Assembly (NCBI RefSeq): GCF_000787715.1
Contig: NZ_BBPI01000035.1
Coordinates: forward strand, 1-64,000
Length of the DNA stretch: 64,000 nucleotides
Direction of reading: 5' to 3'
Origin: Sphingomonas parapaucimobilis NBRC 15100
Lineage (GTDB): Bacteria; Pseudomonadota; Alphaproteobacteria; Sphingomonadales; Sphingomonadaceae
The notes beneath the pieces were generated by a model. That model was not told the origin of the DNA. It ran no database searches and saw nothing but the letters and a program-made list of their open reading frames with translations. The number at the start of each line of letters is the position of its first letter. Positions within the stretch are counted from its first letter, which is position 1. Both the position numbers and the translations under genes were made by a program. This document shows positions 26,633-35,580 of this stretch, one piece after another.

Positions 26633-27933
26633 GCGACAGTCTCCGCAACAGAGCGATGGGGACGACGGCGCTCGGCCAGCCAGATGCCGCCGAATACGAA
26701 CAACAGGATCACCGGCACGATGGCGAGCCGCGCAAAGGACTGCGACGCCGCCGCATCCTCGACCTGGCGCAGCGCTTCGCCGGTCAGCCGCTTGAACGCC
26801 TCCGGCCCGCCTGCCAGCTCGACCTTAGCCGCGTCGAACATCGCGCCCAGGCGCGGCAGGACGAAGAAGCTGGCGAGAGCCCCCGCCGATCCGACCAGGC
26901 CCAGCGCCCAGGCGCCGCCGCGCGGATAGCGTTCCGCGACCGAGGCCAGCATGGTCGGCCACATCGCACAGACGCCCAGCCCCCAGACGGTCGAGGCCAG
27001 CACCGCCGCCACCGGCGACTGGGCGCGCGACAGCAGGAACAGGCCGATGCCTGCCATCAGGCTCGACACCCAGAGCAGCCCCGGATTGGACAGCCGCCCC
27101 GCGATCCGCCCGGCAAAGTGGCGGAACACGAACATCAGCGCGCTGACATAGACGAGCAGCAGGATACCGCGCATCCCCACCCGGCTGCTAAGCGCCACGT
27201 CGAGCCACTGGCCCGGCGCGAGTTCGGACGCGGCGGTCAGGAACATCGCGGCGAACCAGACGAAGAAGCTGGGCCGCTTGAAGACTTCGGCGATCATGCC
27301 GCCAAAGCCGACGTCTTTCACCGCGCGCGGGACAGGCGGAAAGCGCGTGGTCGCCGCCATCACCAGCACGCCCAGCGCGGGGATCAGCACCAGCGCCATG
27401 ATCGCCTGCCACGACAGGACTTCGGCCAGCAGCACGCCCGCCAGCCCGCCGACGATCAGCCCGCCGGGATACCAGGCATGGAGCACGTTCAGCCGGTGCG
27501 TGGTCTCCTCCGGGTAGAGCCGCGCGGTCAGCGGATTGATCGACGCCTCGGCCAGCCCCCAGCCGATGCCGCTCAAGAGCATTCCGCCCCAGACGATGTG
27601 ATAGACTCCCATGCCGGTTGCGACATGGCCCGCCCCGATGATCGCGCCCGTGCCGAGCAGGAAGCACAGCCCACAGCCGATCAGCATCTGCCGCGCGCCG
27701 ATCCGGTCCAGCAGCGCGCTCGCCACGAACAGGGTCGCCGCAAAGCCCAAGAACGCCGATCCCAGCGCCGATCCGATCAGCTCCCCCGCCTCGACCGGCG
27801 CGATGGGATCGATCCATTCCGCCTTCAGGCTGCTCGCCACCGCCGCGCGCAAGGCCGCACTCGCTGCGGCCGTGAACAGCGCCAGCACGCTCAGCCAGAA
27901 CAGCCGCGACCGATTGTCCGGTATCGCTTCCAT
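26629..27933 (-). CDS. MFS transporter
   Basis: A 434-residue major facilitator with about 12 membrane segments and a FucP/nucleoside-like arrangement (for example SGIGWGLAEASINPLTARLYPE and LHAWYPGGLIVGGLAG, known from sugar MFS proteins). It has a cytosolic loop after helix 6. Placed in the middle of the oxidation operon, it probably imports the sugar or keto-sugar released in the periplasm. A 71-bp gap separates it from the upstream isomerase gene, so an internal promoter is possible. Confidence 0.85.
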   Translation of the reverse strand: MEAIPDNRSRLFWLSVLALFTAAASAALRAAVASSLKAEWIDPIAPVEAGELIGSALGSAFLGFAATLFVASALLDRIGARQMLIGCGLCFLLGTGAIIGAGHVATGMGVYHIVWGGMLLSGIGWGLAEASINPLTARLYPEETTHRLNVLHAWYPGGLIVGGLAGVLLAEVLSWQAIMALVLIPALGVLVMAATTRFPPVPRAVKDVGFGGMIAEVFKRPSFFVWFAAMFLTAASELAPGQWLDVALSSRVGMRGILLLVYVSALMFVFRHFAGRIAGRLSNPGLLWVSSLMAGIGLFLLSRAQSPVAAVLASTVWGLGVCAMWPTMLASVAERYPRGGAWALGLVGSAGALASFFVLPRLGAMFDAAKVELAGGPEAFKRLTGEALRQVEDAAASQSFARLAIVPVILLFVFGGIWLAERRRPHRSVAETVA

Positions 27934-28004
27934 GCCCCTCTCCCGCTTCTTATATTTTTGTCAGACTTTACCTTCCGGGGCGGATGGTCAAGCCGTTGCA
28001 ATCG

Positions 28005-29063
28005 TTACAGTCCCAGCCAGCGCCGATTGGCGGCCGGATCGCCGCCACCGGCGAAATCGTCGAAGGCGCGTTCGGCGCGACGGATCATATGCGCGGCGAT
28101 GAAGGGTGCCCCCTCCCGCGCGCCGTCCTCCGGGTGCTTCAGGCAGCATTCCCATTCCAGCACCGCCCAACCGGCGTAACCATATTGGGTGAGCTTCGAG
28201 AAAATGCCGCCGAAATCCACCTGCCCGTCGCCCAGCGAACGGAAGCGCCCGGGCCGGTCGACCCAATCGCCATAGCTGCCATAGACGCCCGCGCGGCCGG
28301 TCGGATTGAACTCGGCATCCTTGACGTGGAACATGCGGATGCGGTCGTGGTAAAAGTCGATGAACTGCAGATAATCCATCGCCTGCAGCACGAAATGGCT
28401 GGGGTCGTAGAGGATATTGGCCCGCGCATGGCCGCCGACCGAGTCCAGGAACCGCTCGAAGGTCGTGCCGTCGTGCAGGTCCTCGCCGGGATGCAACTCG
28501 TAGCAGAGGTCGACGCCCTCTTCTTCGAACGCATCGAGGATCGGGCGCCAGCGCTTGCCCAGTTCGGCAAAGCCTTCCGCGACCAGTCCGGCGGGCCGCT
28601 GCGGCCAGGGATAGACGAAGGGCCAGAGGAGCGCGCCCGAAAAGGTCGCGTGCGCCTTCAGCCCCAACCGCCGACTGGCCTTGGCGGCGTAATGGAGTTG
28701 CTGCACCGCCCATTGCTGGCGCTCGGCCGGCTTGCCCCGCACCGCCTCCGGCGCGAAGCCGTCAAAGGCCGCATCATAGGCCGGGTGGACCGCGACCAGC
28801 TGCCCCTGCAAATGGGTCGACAGCTCGGTGATCGCCACCCCCGCCTCGGCACAGCGCCCGGCGAGGTCGTCGCAATAATCCTGGCTTTCGGCGGCCAGCT
28901 TCAGGTCGATACAGCGCGCATCCCAGGTCGGGATCTGCACACCCTCATAGCCCGCCTCCGCCATCCAGCGCGCCGCCGAATCGAGCGTGTCGAACGGCGC
29001 GGCGTCGCCCATGAACTGCGCCAGGAAGATGCCCGGCCCGCGCATGGCCCCCGCCGCCGTCAC
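28005..29063 (-). CDS. Cytoplasmic sugar phosphate isomerase/epimerase-like TIM barrel protein
   Basis: A 352-residue TIM barrel without a signal peptide. Metal-ligand segments include YELHPGEDLHDG, ILYDPSHFVLQAMDY, MFHVKDAEFNP and AVLEWECCLK. It resembles the group often paired with Gfo/Idh/MocA oxidoreductases in keto-sugar and inositol pathways. It is coupled to the cytochrome c gene by a 4-base overlap and divergent from the Gfo/Idh gene, so the cytoplasmic pair may handle the imported 3-keto sugar. Confidence 0.85.
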   Translation of the reverse strand: MTAAGAMRGPGIFLAQFMGDAAPFDTLDSAARWMAEAGYEGVQIPTWDARCIDLKLAAESQDYCDDLAGRCAEAGVAITELSTHLQGQLVAVHPAYDAAFDGFAPEAVRGKPAERQQWAVQQLHYAAKASRRLGLKAHATFSGALLWPFVYPWPQRPAGLVAEGFAELGKRWRPILDAFEEEGVDLCYELHPGEDLHDGTTFERFLDSVGGHARANILYDPSHFVLQAMDYLQFIDFYHDRIRMFHVKDAEFNPTGRAGVYGSYGDWVDRPGRFRSLGDGQVDFGGIFSKLTQYGYAGWAVLEWECCLKHPEDGAREGAPFIAAHMIRRAERAFDDFAGGGDPAANRRWLGL

Positions 29064-29452
29064 TTGCTGGTCTCGGCCTTGAGATAGGCGATCAGCGCGG
29101 CGCGCTTGGCCGGATCGGCGACGCCGATCGGCATCCGCGTGCCCGGCACCTTCTTCATCGGTGCGGCGATGAACTCATTGAGAGTCTTGTCATCCCATTT
29201 CAGCCCGGACGCCTTCATTGCGGGCGAATAGTTGAAACCTGCGACCGAGCCCGCCTGGCGTCCGATTACGCCGTTCAGATTGGGACCGACACCGTTACGC
29301 CCGCCCTTGTTGAGCGTGTGACAGGCCCGGCACGCGGCAAAGGCCTGCGCGCCTGCGGCGGGGGCGATCTGCGCAGTGGACGGCGCCTGTACGGCCACGA
29401 TCCCGGCGACCAGGGCCGGTACGGCGGCGGCCAGCCCGATGAGCTGCCTCAT
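29060..29452 (-). CDS. Class I c-type cytochrome
   Basis: A 130-residue monohaem cytochrome c. It has a signal peptide (about residues 1-24), the haem site CRACH, the GPNLNGVIGR loop and a C-terminal Met ligand in GTRMPIGV. It is probably the periplasmic electron acceptor of the GMC dehydrogenase in the same operon, feeding electrons to the respiratory chain. First gene of the operon; a GGGAGAGAGG site precedes its start. Confidence 0.92.
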   Translation of the reverse strand: MRQLIGLAAAVPALVAGIVAVQAPSTAQIAPAAGAQAFAACRACHTLNKGGRNGVGPNLNGVIGRQAGSVAGFNYSPAMKASGLKWDDKTLNEFIAAPMKKVPGTRMPIGVADPAKRAALIAYLKAETSK

Positions 29453-29502
29453 CCTCTCTCTCCCGAAATTTTCTTGCCCAGACTCGCTGGTTGTTGACTG
29501 AG

Positions 29503-29514
29503 TTTACCGCTAAA
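29503..29514. promoter_or_regulatory. Candidate LacI-type operator in the divergent promoter region
   Basis: The 12-mer TTTACCGCTAAA is nearly palindromic around a central CG, which is the hallmark of LacI-family sites. It lies 50 bases upstream of the cytochrome c gene and overlaps a weak minus-strand TTGCAT-N16-TAAACT promoter. The nearby LacI regulator is the likely binder. Confidence 0.5.
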
Positions 29515-29576
29515 TCGACGCCATGCAAGCACCGATTATCGCGTTATAAGCGATTGGGATGACAGGAGAGAGGATG

Positions 29577-30764
29577 ATGGCGGGACGGAAACTGCGGCTG
29601 GCCATGGCAGGCGGCGGCGAAGGCGCGTTCATCGGGGGCGTGCACCGAATGGCGGCGGCGCTGGACGGCGACTGGGACCTGGTCGCGGGCACGTTCAGCA
29701 GCGATGCGGCGCGCAACCGGCGGAGCGGTGAGCAGCTGGGCCTCTCCCCCGACCGGGTGCATGATTCGATCGACGCGCTGCTGGCCGACGAACGTGCGCG
29801 GCCCGAGGACGAGCGGGCCGATGCGGTGGCGATCGTCACCCCCAACCACCTCCACGCGCCGATGGCGATCGCCGCCTTGAACGCCGGTTTCCCCGTGTTC
29901 AGCGAAAAGCCGATGGCGATGAACCTCGCCGAAGCCCGCGCCATCGCCGAAGCGGCGCGCGCCTCGGGCCAGCTCTATGCGCTGGCCTTCACCTATAGCG
30001 GCTACCCGATGGTCGAGGAGGCGCGCGCACGGGTCGCGCGCGGCGATTTCGGGGCGATCCGGCTGGTCCATGTCGAATATGTCCAGGGCTGGCTCAGCAG
30101 CCCGCTGGATCGCGAGGGCAACAAACAGGCCGAATGGCGCACCGACCCGGCGCGGGCGGGACTTGGCGGGGCGCTGGGCGATATCGGCACCCACGCCTTC
30201 CAGCTGGCCGAGCATGTCGCGGGGCTGCGGGTCGAGGCGCTGTCGGCGGACGTGACGACGCATGTCGCGGGGCGGATGCTCGACGACGACGTCAACGTCC
30301 TGCTCCGCTTCGCCGAGGGTGCGCGCGGTACGTTGCGCGCGACGCAGGTGGCGGCGGGCGAGGAAAACGGCCTGCGCCTGCGCATCCATGGCGAGAAGGG
30401 CGGGCTGGAATGGTCGCAGATGGAGCCCAACACGTTGACCCTGCGCTGGCTCGACCGCCCCGCCGAGATCGTCCGCGCCGGAGGGCCGGGTCTCAGCCCC
30501 ACCACCCTGCCCCGCCTGCGCACCCCCTCGGGCCATCCTGAAGGGTATATCGAGGCGTTCGGGAACCTCTATCGCGCGGTGGCAGGGTCCTTGCGCGATG
30601 GTGACGCGAACAACGACCAAGTACCGGGCGAGGCGAACTGGTATCCGGGGCTGGAGCCGGGACTGCGCACCATGGCGTTCGTCGAGGCGGTGCTGGACAG
30701 CGCGAAGTCGCAGGAGAAATGGACGGCGTTTCCCGTGGTAGACGCGGCGATGCTGAGCGGATAG
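29577..30764 (+). CDS. Gfo/Idh/MocA-family NAD(P)-dependent oxidoreductase
   Basis: A 395-residue oxidoreductase with an N-terminal Rossmann fold (LRLAMAGGGEGAFIGGVH, residues 6-23), the EKPMAMN motif with the conserved Lys, and GALGDIGTHAFQLAEHV with the catalytic Asp and His. These enzymes reduce or oxidise keto-sugars, including 3-keto-glucose. It has no signal peptide and is divergent from the glycoside oxidation operon, so it may reduce the imported 3-keto sugar. ATG at 29577 is best spaced from GGAGAGAGG; in-frame ATGs exist at 29559 and 29574. Confidence 0.88.
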   Translation: MAGRKLRLAMAGGGEGAFIGGVHRMAAALDGDWDLVAGTFSSDAARNRRSGEQLGLSPDRVHDSIDALLADERARPEDERADAVAIVTPNHLHAPMAIAALNAGFPVFSEKPMAMNLAEARAIAEAARASGQLYALAFTYSGYPMVEEARARVARGDFGAIRLVHVEYVQGWLSSPLDREGNKQAEWRTDPARAGLGGALGDIGTHAFQLAEHVAGLRVEALSADVTTHVAGRMLDDDVNVLLRFAEGARGTLRATQVAAGEENGLRLRIHGEKGGLEWSQMEPNTLTLRWLDRPAEIVRAGGPGLSPTTLPRLRTPSGHPEGYIEAFGNLYRAVAGSLRDGDANNDQVPGEANWYPGLEPGLRTMAFVEAVLDSAKSQEKWTAFPVVDAAMLSG

Positions 30765-30791
30765 CCTGATCCCCATCGGGGGGAGAGAAAC

Positions 30792-31244
30792 ATGCGGTCT
30801 TGGTACATCGTCGTCGGTCTGGCGCTGCTCGCGGGTCCGGCGTCGGCGCAAGGGTCGAGCGATCCGGCGGTCCTGAAGCTCGTCCAGTCGTTCAACGACG
30901 CGCGCAACCGCTTCGATGCGAAGGCGCTCGATGGCCTGTTGGCGGCGGACTATATCGAGGTCTCGCCGCGGGGCGAGATCGACCGGCGACCGGAAGTCCT
31001 CACCTTCTACGCGCCCGAAAAGGCGAGCCAAGTGCCACCCATGAGCTTTCAGACGCAGGACGTGCGTCGACATGGTGACAGTGCGATCGTCATCGGCTCG
31101 GTCGACTATACGCTGCCCAGTCCCAATGGCGGCACGGTCACGCGCAGCGTGCGCGTGACCTATGTCGAGCAGCGGGTCGACCGGGAATGGAAGATGGTGT
31201 CGGTCCAATATACCGGCATCCAGCCACCCAAACCCGCCTCCTGA
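30792..31244 (+). CDS. Secreted NTF2-like (DUF4440) protein
   Basis: A 150-residue protein with a Sec signal peptide (residues 1-20, ending ASAQ). Its mature part has the cone-shaped NTF2-like pattern: a helix LKLVQSFNDARNRFDAKALDGLLAADYIEVSPRGEI, then beta strands ending WKMVSVQYTGI. Many such domains have no known enzyme activity. It lies 27 bases after the Gfo/Idh gene with GGGGGGAGAG upstream of ATG, so it may be co-transcribed. Function unknown. Confidence 0.75.
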   Translation: MRSWYIVVGLALLAGPASAQGSSDPAVLKLVQSFNDARNRFDAKALDGLLAADYIEVSPRGEIDRRPEVLTFYAPEKASQVPPMSFQTQDVRRHGDSAIVIGSVDYTLPSPNGGTVTRSVRVTYVEQRVDREWKMVSVQYTGIQPPKPAS

Positions 31245-31261
31245 TCGGAGGCTGCATCGCC

Positions 31262-31741
31262 TCAGGCCGCTGCGCGTCCTCGCACGACGCCGATGGCACC
31301 GGCCAAAACCGCCGCATCCTCGGCAAAGCCCGTCTTGGTCTGGCCGTAGCGGCCCAGCGCCGCCATCCGCCCGCGCCAGCCGGGATAGGACGCGACGACC
31401 GCCGTCACGCCGCCGATCGCAGCGCCCAGCCAGCGATGCTTCGGGCTGGCCAGCGCCGCGCCCGCAATGGCCGAGGTCGTGAAACGGGCGACCAGGCCGA
31501 TGGGGACGATGCGGTTCGGCGCGGTCTTCTGCTTGTCGCCCGCCATCTCGCCGATCGCGAGGGCCAGCGTGCCCGCCGCGACGATCGGATTGGCCAGCCA
31601 GCGGAGCACGCCCTTGCCCACCGGCAACTGCCCGCGCGCCGCCGCGATCGACACGGCGGCGAGCGGCGTCATCGCGCGCTGGCCGCCGACCAGACCCATT
31701 TTGAACGGCGCGAGCAGATGGGCAGGCAAGGGAGCGGACAT
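31262..31741 (-). CDS. DUF4126-like membrane protein
   Basis: A 159-residue protein with several hydrophobic, Ala/Gly-rich segments and the pattern GQRAMTPLAAVSIA...PIGLVARFTTSAIAGAALA, which resembles DUF4126 membrane proteins. The start at 31741 (MSAPLPAHLLAP) is preferred because the upstream extension is arginine-rich and non-family. It converges on the NTF2-like gene with a 17-base gap. Function unknown. Confidence 0.7.
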   Translation of the reverse strand: MSAPLPAHLLAPFKMGLVGGQRAMTPLAAVSIAAARGQLPVGKGVLRWLANPIVAAGTLALAIGEMAGDKQKTAPNRIVPIGLVARFTTSAIAGAALASPKHRWLGAAIGGVTAVVASYPGWRGRMAALGRYGQTKTGFAEDAAVLAGAIGVVRGRAAA

Positions 31742-31844
31742 GGCATTGACCTCATGAGCGAAAATCAGGCCGCGACAACGCACGCCCCCCGCCGCCGGGT
31801 TCCCCCCTTCCCCACCGCCCCCGGCTTTTGGCATGATAGCACCC

Positions 31845-32042
31845 ATGATCCGCATCCTGATGACCGCCGCGCTGCTGGCGCTGCCCGCCTGCTCCTCCCA
31901 CGACCAGCCCCAGGGGTTGAGCGCGGCGGAGAATGACCAGCTGAACGATGCCGCCGCGATGCTCGACGCCAATGCGGTCGATCTGAACGCGATGGCACCT
32001 TCGGGCGTTGGGGAGGAAAATCCCATCGAAAACGAAAGCTGA
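31845..32042 (+). CDS. Small predicted lipoprotein
   Basis: A 65-residue protein with a lipoprotein signal (MIRILMTAALLALPACSS, lipobox LPAC), so it is probably lipidated at Cys16. The mature part is short, acidic and Asn/Ala-rich with no recognisable domain. It lies 6 bases upstream of the aldo/keto reductase gene. An in-frame ATG 12 bases earlier is possible. Function unknown. Confidence 0.65.
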   Translation: MIRILMTAALLALPACSSHDQPQGLSAAENDQLNDAAAMLDANAVDLNAMAPSGVGEENPIENES

Positions 32043-32048
32043 TACGCC

Positions 32049-33005
32049 ATGACCGACATGCCGCTTCGCCGCCTGGGCTCGACCGACCTGATGATCGCGC
32101 CGCTGGTGCTGGGCGGCAATGTCTTTGGCTGGACGGCCGACCGCGCGGCCAGCTTTGCCGTGCTCGACGCCTTTGTCGATCACGGCGGCGTGATGATCGA
32201 TACGGCGGATGTCTATTCCGCCTGGGTCGACGGGCATCAGGGCGGCGAATCCGAGGCGATGATCGGCCACTGGCTGAAGGCCAGCGGCAAACGCGACCGG
32301 GTGCTGATCGCGACGAAGGTCGGGATGCTGCCCGGCGAAGGCGGTGAGAAGCTGGCCCCCGCCCGGATCACGGCGGCGGCGGAAGCGTCGCTCAAGCGGC
32401 TCGGCACCGACCGGATCGACCTCTATTTCGCGCACCAGGACGACGAGGACCAGCCGCAAGAGGCGGTCATGGAGGCCTTTGCCAGACTGGTCGAGGCGGG
32501 CAAGGTGCGGGTGATCGGCGCATCCAACTTCCACGCCGCGCGGCTGAAATCGGCGAACGAAGCCGCGCGCGACGCCGGGCTGCCGCGCTATCATGTCCTG
32601 CAGCCCGAATATAATCTGGTCAGCCGCCACAAGTTCGAGGGCGAGTTACAGGATTACTGCGTGACGGAGAATGTCGGCGTCGTCCCCTATTACGGGCTCG
32701 CCGCCGGGTTCCTGACCGGCAAGTACCGCAGCGACGCCGACCTGTCGCAAAGCGTGCGCGGCGCGAAGATGGGCGAGCTGCTGCATGGCAAGGGGGCCGC
32801 GGTGCTGGCGGCGCTGGACGCGGTGGCGGAGGAGACCGGGGCCACCCCGGCCCAGGTCGCGCTCGCCTGGCTGATGGCGCAACCCGGCGTCACCGCGCCC
32901 ATCGCCAGCGCGACCAGCGTGAAGCAGCTGTCCGAGCTGACGCCCGCCATGCGCCTGTCCCTGTCGGAGGCGCAGCTGGCCCGGCTCACGGACAGTGGCG
33001 CCTGA
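32049..33005 (+). CDS. Aldo/keto reductase
   Basis: A 318-residue AKR barrel of the AKR11/YajO-like type. Catalytic residues are visible in GGVMIDTADVYSAW (Asp, Tyr), LIATKVG (Lys) and DLYFAHQDDE (His), and the NADPH-binding end region reads PIASATSVKQLSEL. It reduces aldehydes or ketones with NADPH; the substrate is unknown. It is close behind the small lipoprotein gene. Confidence 0.88.
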   Translation: MTDMPLRRLGSTDLMIAPLVLGGNVFGWTADRAASFAVLDAFVDHGGVMIDTADVYSAWVDGHQGGESEAMIGHWLKASGKRDRVLIATKVGMLPGEGGEKLAPARITAAAEASLKRLGTDRIDLYFAHQDDEDQPQEAVMEAFARLVEAGKVRVIGASNFHAARLKSANEAARDAGLPRYHVLQPEYNLVSRHKFEGELQDYCVTENVGVVPYYGLAAGFLTGKYRSDADLSQSVRGAKMGELLHGKGAAVLAALDAVAEETGATPAQVALAWLMAQPGVTAPIASATSVKQLSELTPAMRLSLSEAQLARLTDSGA

Positions 33006-33074
33006 CGCTCCCATGAACGCCGAATGACACCGAATCCGGAACAGACGCCGCATTGCAGAATTGATACAAATTAT

Positions 33075-33434
33075 ATGAAGCCTCCGACCATTTTGATCGT
33101 CGACGACCAGCCGCTTCTGCTGATGCACGCGCAATTCGCATTCGAGGATGCCGGCTATGTGGTGATCCAGGCGGGCAGCGCTGACGAGGCGCTGATCGCA
33201 CTCGATCGCCATCCCGAAATCTGCGCGATGTTCACCGACGTCGCGATGCCCGGTTCGATCGACGGGGCAGCACTGGCGGAAAAGGCCCATCAGTCGCATC
33301 CCCATATGTCGATCATCGTCACGTCGGGCGAACAACGCCATGTCGCTGCCGACCTGCCCGCCGGGGTCCAGTTCATACCCAAGCCCTATACAGGCCACGA
33401 CATCATCCGCATGATCCGGGAATGCGTCAGCTGA
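33075..33434 (+). CDS. Single-domain response regulator (CheY-like)
   Basis: A 119-residue receiver domain alone. The acidic pair is in LIVDDQPLLL, the phosphoacceptor Asp in MFTDVAMPG, the conserved Thr/Ser in IIVTSGEQRH and the Lys in FIPKPYTGHD. There is no output domain, so it would act by protein contact. It converges on the GGDEF-EAL gene with a 28-base gap. No kinase gene is adjacent. Confidence 0.9.
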   Translation: MKPPTILIVDDQPLLLMHAQFAFEDAGYVVIQAGSADEALIALDRHPEICAMFTDVAMPGSIDGAALAEKAHQSHPHMSIIVTSGEQRHVAADLPAGVQFIPKPYTGHDIIRMIRECVS

Positions 33435-33462
33435 CGACCGGCATAGCCGCCCCGGCCGCGGA

Positions 33463-35517
33463 TCATGCCGCCTTGGCCAGATGCGCTATCGGGCGACCGA
33501 TCAGATAACCCTGCACCTGGTCGCATCCCAGATCGCACAGCATCCGGTATTGCGCTTCGGTTTCCAGCCCCTCCGCCACGATCGGGATGTTCAGGCTGCG
33601 TCCCAGCCCGATCGAGGCGCGAACGATCGACAGGGCCGGGCCATCCTCGTCCATCGCCTGGATGAAGCTGCGGTCGATCTTGATCTTGTCGAAGGGAAAT
33701 TGCTGGAGGCTGCTGAGCGAGGCGTAACCGGTGCCGAAATCGTCCATCACGATTCCCACGCCCGCGGCCCGCAGTGCCGCCAGATTGGCGGTGGTGGCTT
33801 CGCGATTGTCGATCAGCACGCCTTCGGTCACTTCCACCTCGATCCGGCGAGGATCGATGCCCTGGGACGCGGTGGCGGCCAGCATCCGCCGGGCGAGGTT
33901 CGGTTCGCGAAGCTGCACCGGCGACAGGTTGATCGCCAGCATCCATTCGGCGGGCCAGGTGCGCGCGGTGGCCAGCGCATCGACAAACAGACGCTGCCCG
34001 ATCTCGCCGATCAGGCCGCTTTCCTCGGCCAAGCCGATGAACACGTCCGGGCTGACCGGCCCCAGCACCGGATGATCCCAACGCGCCAGCGCTTCCTGTC
34101 CGATGATCCCGCGCGACGCGCAATCGGCGATCGGCTGATAGACCAGGTGCAGTTCGCCGCGCGTGACGGCCTCGTGCAGTTCATGCGCCAGCCAGTGGCG
34201 CTGCCGCCGCTCCTCGTCCATCGCCATGTCGTAATGGCGGGCGCAGTGGCGGCCATCGGCCTTGGCACGATAGAGCGCGATGTCGGCGCAGGCCTGAAGC
34301 TCGTCGGCCTCCAGCCCGTGGCGGGGCGACAGCGCAACGCCGATGCTCATCCGCACCGACGGGCTTACGGGGTCCTCGGCAATGACGGCATAGATGCGGC
34401 GGACCAGCGCCTCGGCATCCTCTTCGTCGGCGGACAGATGGTGGATGATCGCGAATTCGTCGCCACCGATGCGCGCGACCGTGTCGCCGGTGCCCACCGA
34501 CACCGCCAGCAGGTCGCTGGCACGCTTGAGCAGGATGTCGCCAGCCGCATGGCCGAGCGTGTCGTTGACCCCCTTGAACCCATCGAGATCGATCGCCAGC
34601 AACGCGATCCTGCGCCCCGCCTGCAATGCGGCATCCAGCCGGTCGGCGAAAACGATGCGGTTGGCCAGCCCGGTCAGCGGATCGTGATGCGCGAGATATT
34701 CGACCTGCCGCTGGATACGCTCGCGCTCCTCGGCGGCGCGGGCCAGCATGTCCATGCCCCGTGCCAGCTCACCCAGTTCGTCGCGGCGATGCACTGACAA
34801 CGGCTTCAGCGACTGGCCCTTGCTCATCGCGCGCATCCCCGCGACGATATCCATCAGCGGCCGCATGACCCGGATACGAAGCCAGAGGATCAGCCCGCCA
34901 GCCAGGATCACGAGGAGCAGTCCGGCCAGCATCATCCGGGTCAGCACCCGCTTCGCCAGCGCCTCCACCTCGCGGGTTTGCCAGGTAAGGCGGCGGCCGA
35001 GTCGTTCGTGTACCAGCTCGCGATGACGCTCCATGTCGTGCAGCCTGGCGATGAACAGCGGCATGGTCCGCTTCATCAGGGCCGTGTCGACCGCCGCCCC
35101 GCCGATCACGCGGCGCGCCGTGCGCAGGAAGCGGCGTTCCGACGACACCGCCGCCAGCTGGGCCGAACGGATGGGGCGCGGCATCCCGTCATGGCGGACC
35201 AACGGCTCCGCCAGCCACGTCCGCGCTGCGGCATCCAGCCCCTGCCAGCGCTCGGCAGGCACGGCTTGCCCCCTTTCCAACTGGCGCGTCAAATCGCCGA
35301 CCTGGATTCGGAAATCGCGAAGGCGCGCATCCCTTTTGTCATGCTCGTCCAGCAGGGACGCAATCTCATGGGTCGACCGGACCATCCCAAGCAACTGGTT
35401 GTTCAACAGAAGTCCGCGACTCCCCAGCGCCAGACTGATGCCCAGCACGACGGTCAGCATCGTCGCAAAGCGAAATTCCAGGGACTGAATGCGACGACGA
35501 AGCCAGATCATGGTCAC
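33463..35517 (-). CDS. Membrane-bound GGDEF-EAL c-di-GMP signalling protein
   Basis: A 684-residue protein: a transmembrane segment near residues 19-36, a periplasmic helical sensor region to about 190, a second segment near 193-213, a HAMP-like linker, a GGDEF domain (intact GGDEF in ARIGGDEFAIIHH) and an EAL domain. EAL residues look intact: QEALARW, NLSP, EVTEG, DDFGTGYASL, KIDRSFI, VAEGLE and QGYLIGRP. Both synthesis and breakdown of c-di-GMP are possible. No RxxD inhibition site precedes GGDEF. The start is GTG at 35517, with an ATG 6 bases later as alternative. Confidence 0.92.
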   Translation of the reverse strand: MTMIWLRRRIQSLEFRFATMLTVVLGISLALGSRGLLLNNQLLGMVRSTHEIASLLDEHDKRDARLRDFRIQVGDLTRQLERGQAVPAERWQGLDAAARTWLAEPLVRHDGMPRPIRSAQLAAVSSERRFLRTARRVIGGAAVDTALMKRTMPLFIARLHDMERHRELVHERLGRRLTWQTREVEALAKRVLTRMMLAGLLLVILAGGLILWLRIRVMRPLMDIVAGMRAMSKGQSLKPLSVHRRDELGELARGMDMLARAAEERERIQRQVEYLAHHDPLTGLANRIVFADRLDAALQAGRRIALLAIDLDGFKGVNDTLGHAAGDILLKRASDLLAVSVGTGDTVARIGGDEFAIIHHLSADEEDAEALVRRIYAVIAEDPVSPSVRMSIGVALSPRHGLEADELQACADIALYRAKADGRHCARHYDMAMDEERRQRHWLAHELHEAVTRGELHLVYQPIADCASRGIIGQEALARWDHPVLGPVSPDVFIGLAEESGLIGEIGQRLFVDALATARTWPAEWMLAINLSPVQLREPNLARRMLAATASQGIDPRRIEVEVTEGVLIDNREATTANLAALRAAGVGIVMDDFGTGYASLSSLQQFPFDKIKIDRSFIQAMDEDGPALSIVRASIGLGRSLNIPIVAEGLETEAQYRMLCDLGCDQVQGYLIGRPIAHLAKAA

Positions 35518-35580
35518 TGGCGTATAGGGCTTCCTCTTAAAACAGGTTAAGCAATCGCCACGTACCTGCTCTCTTCCGGC

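Noticed and set aside
33020-33075. General-stress (EcfG) promoter before the response regulator
   Set aside because: A GGAAC is present, but no CGTT-like -10 lies 16-17 bases downstream.
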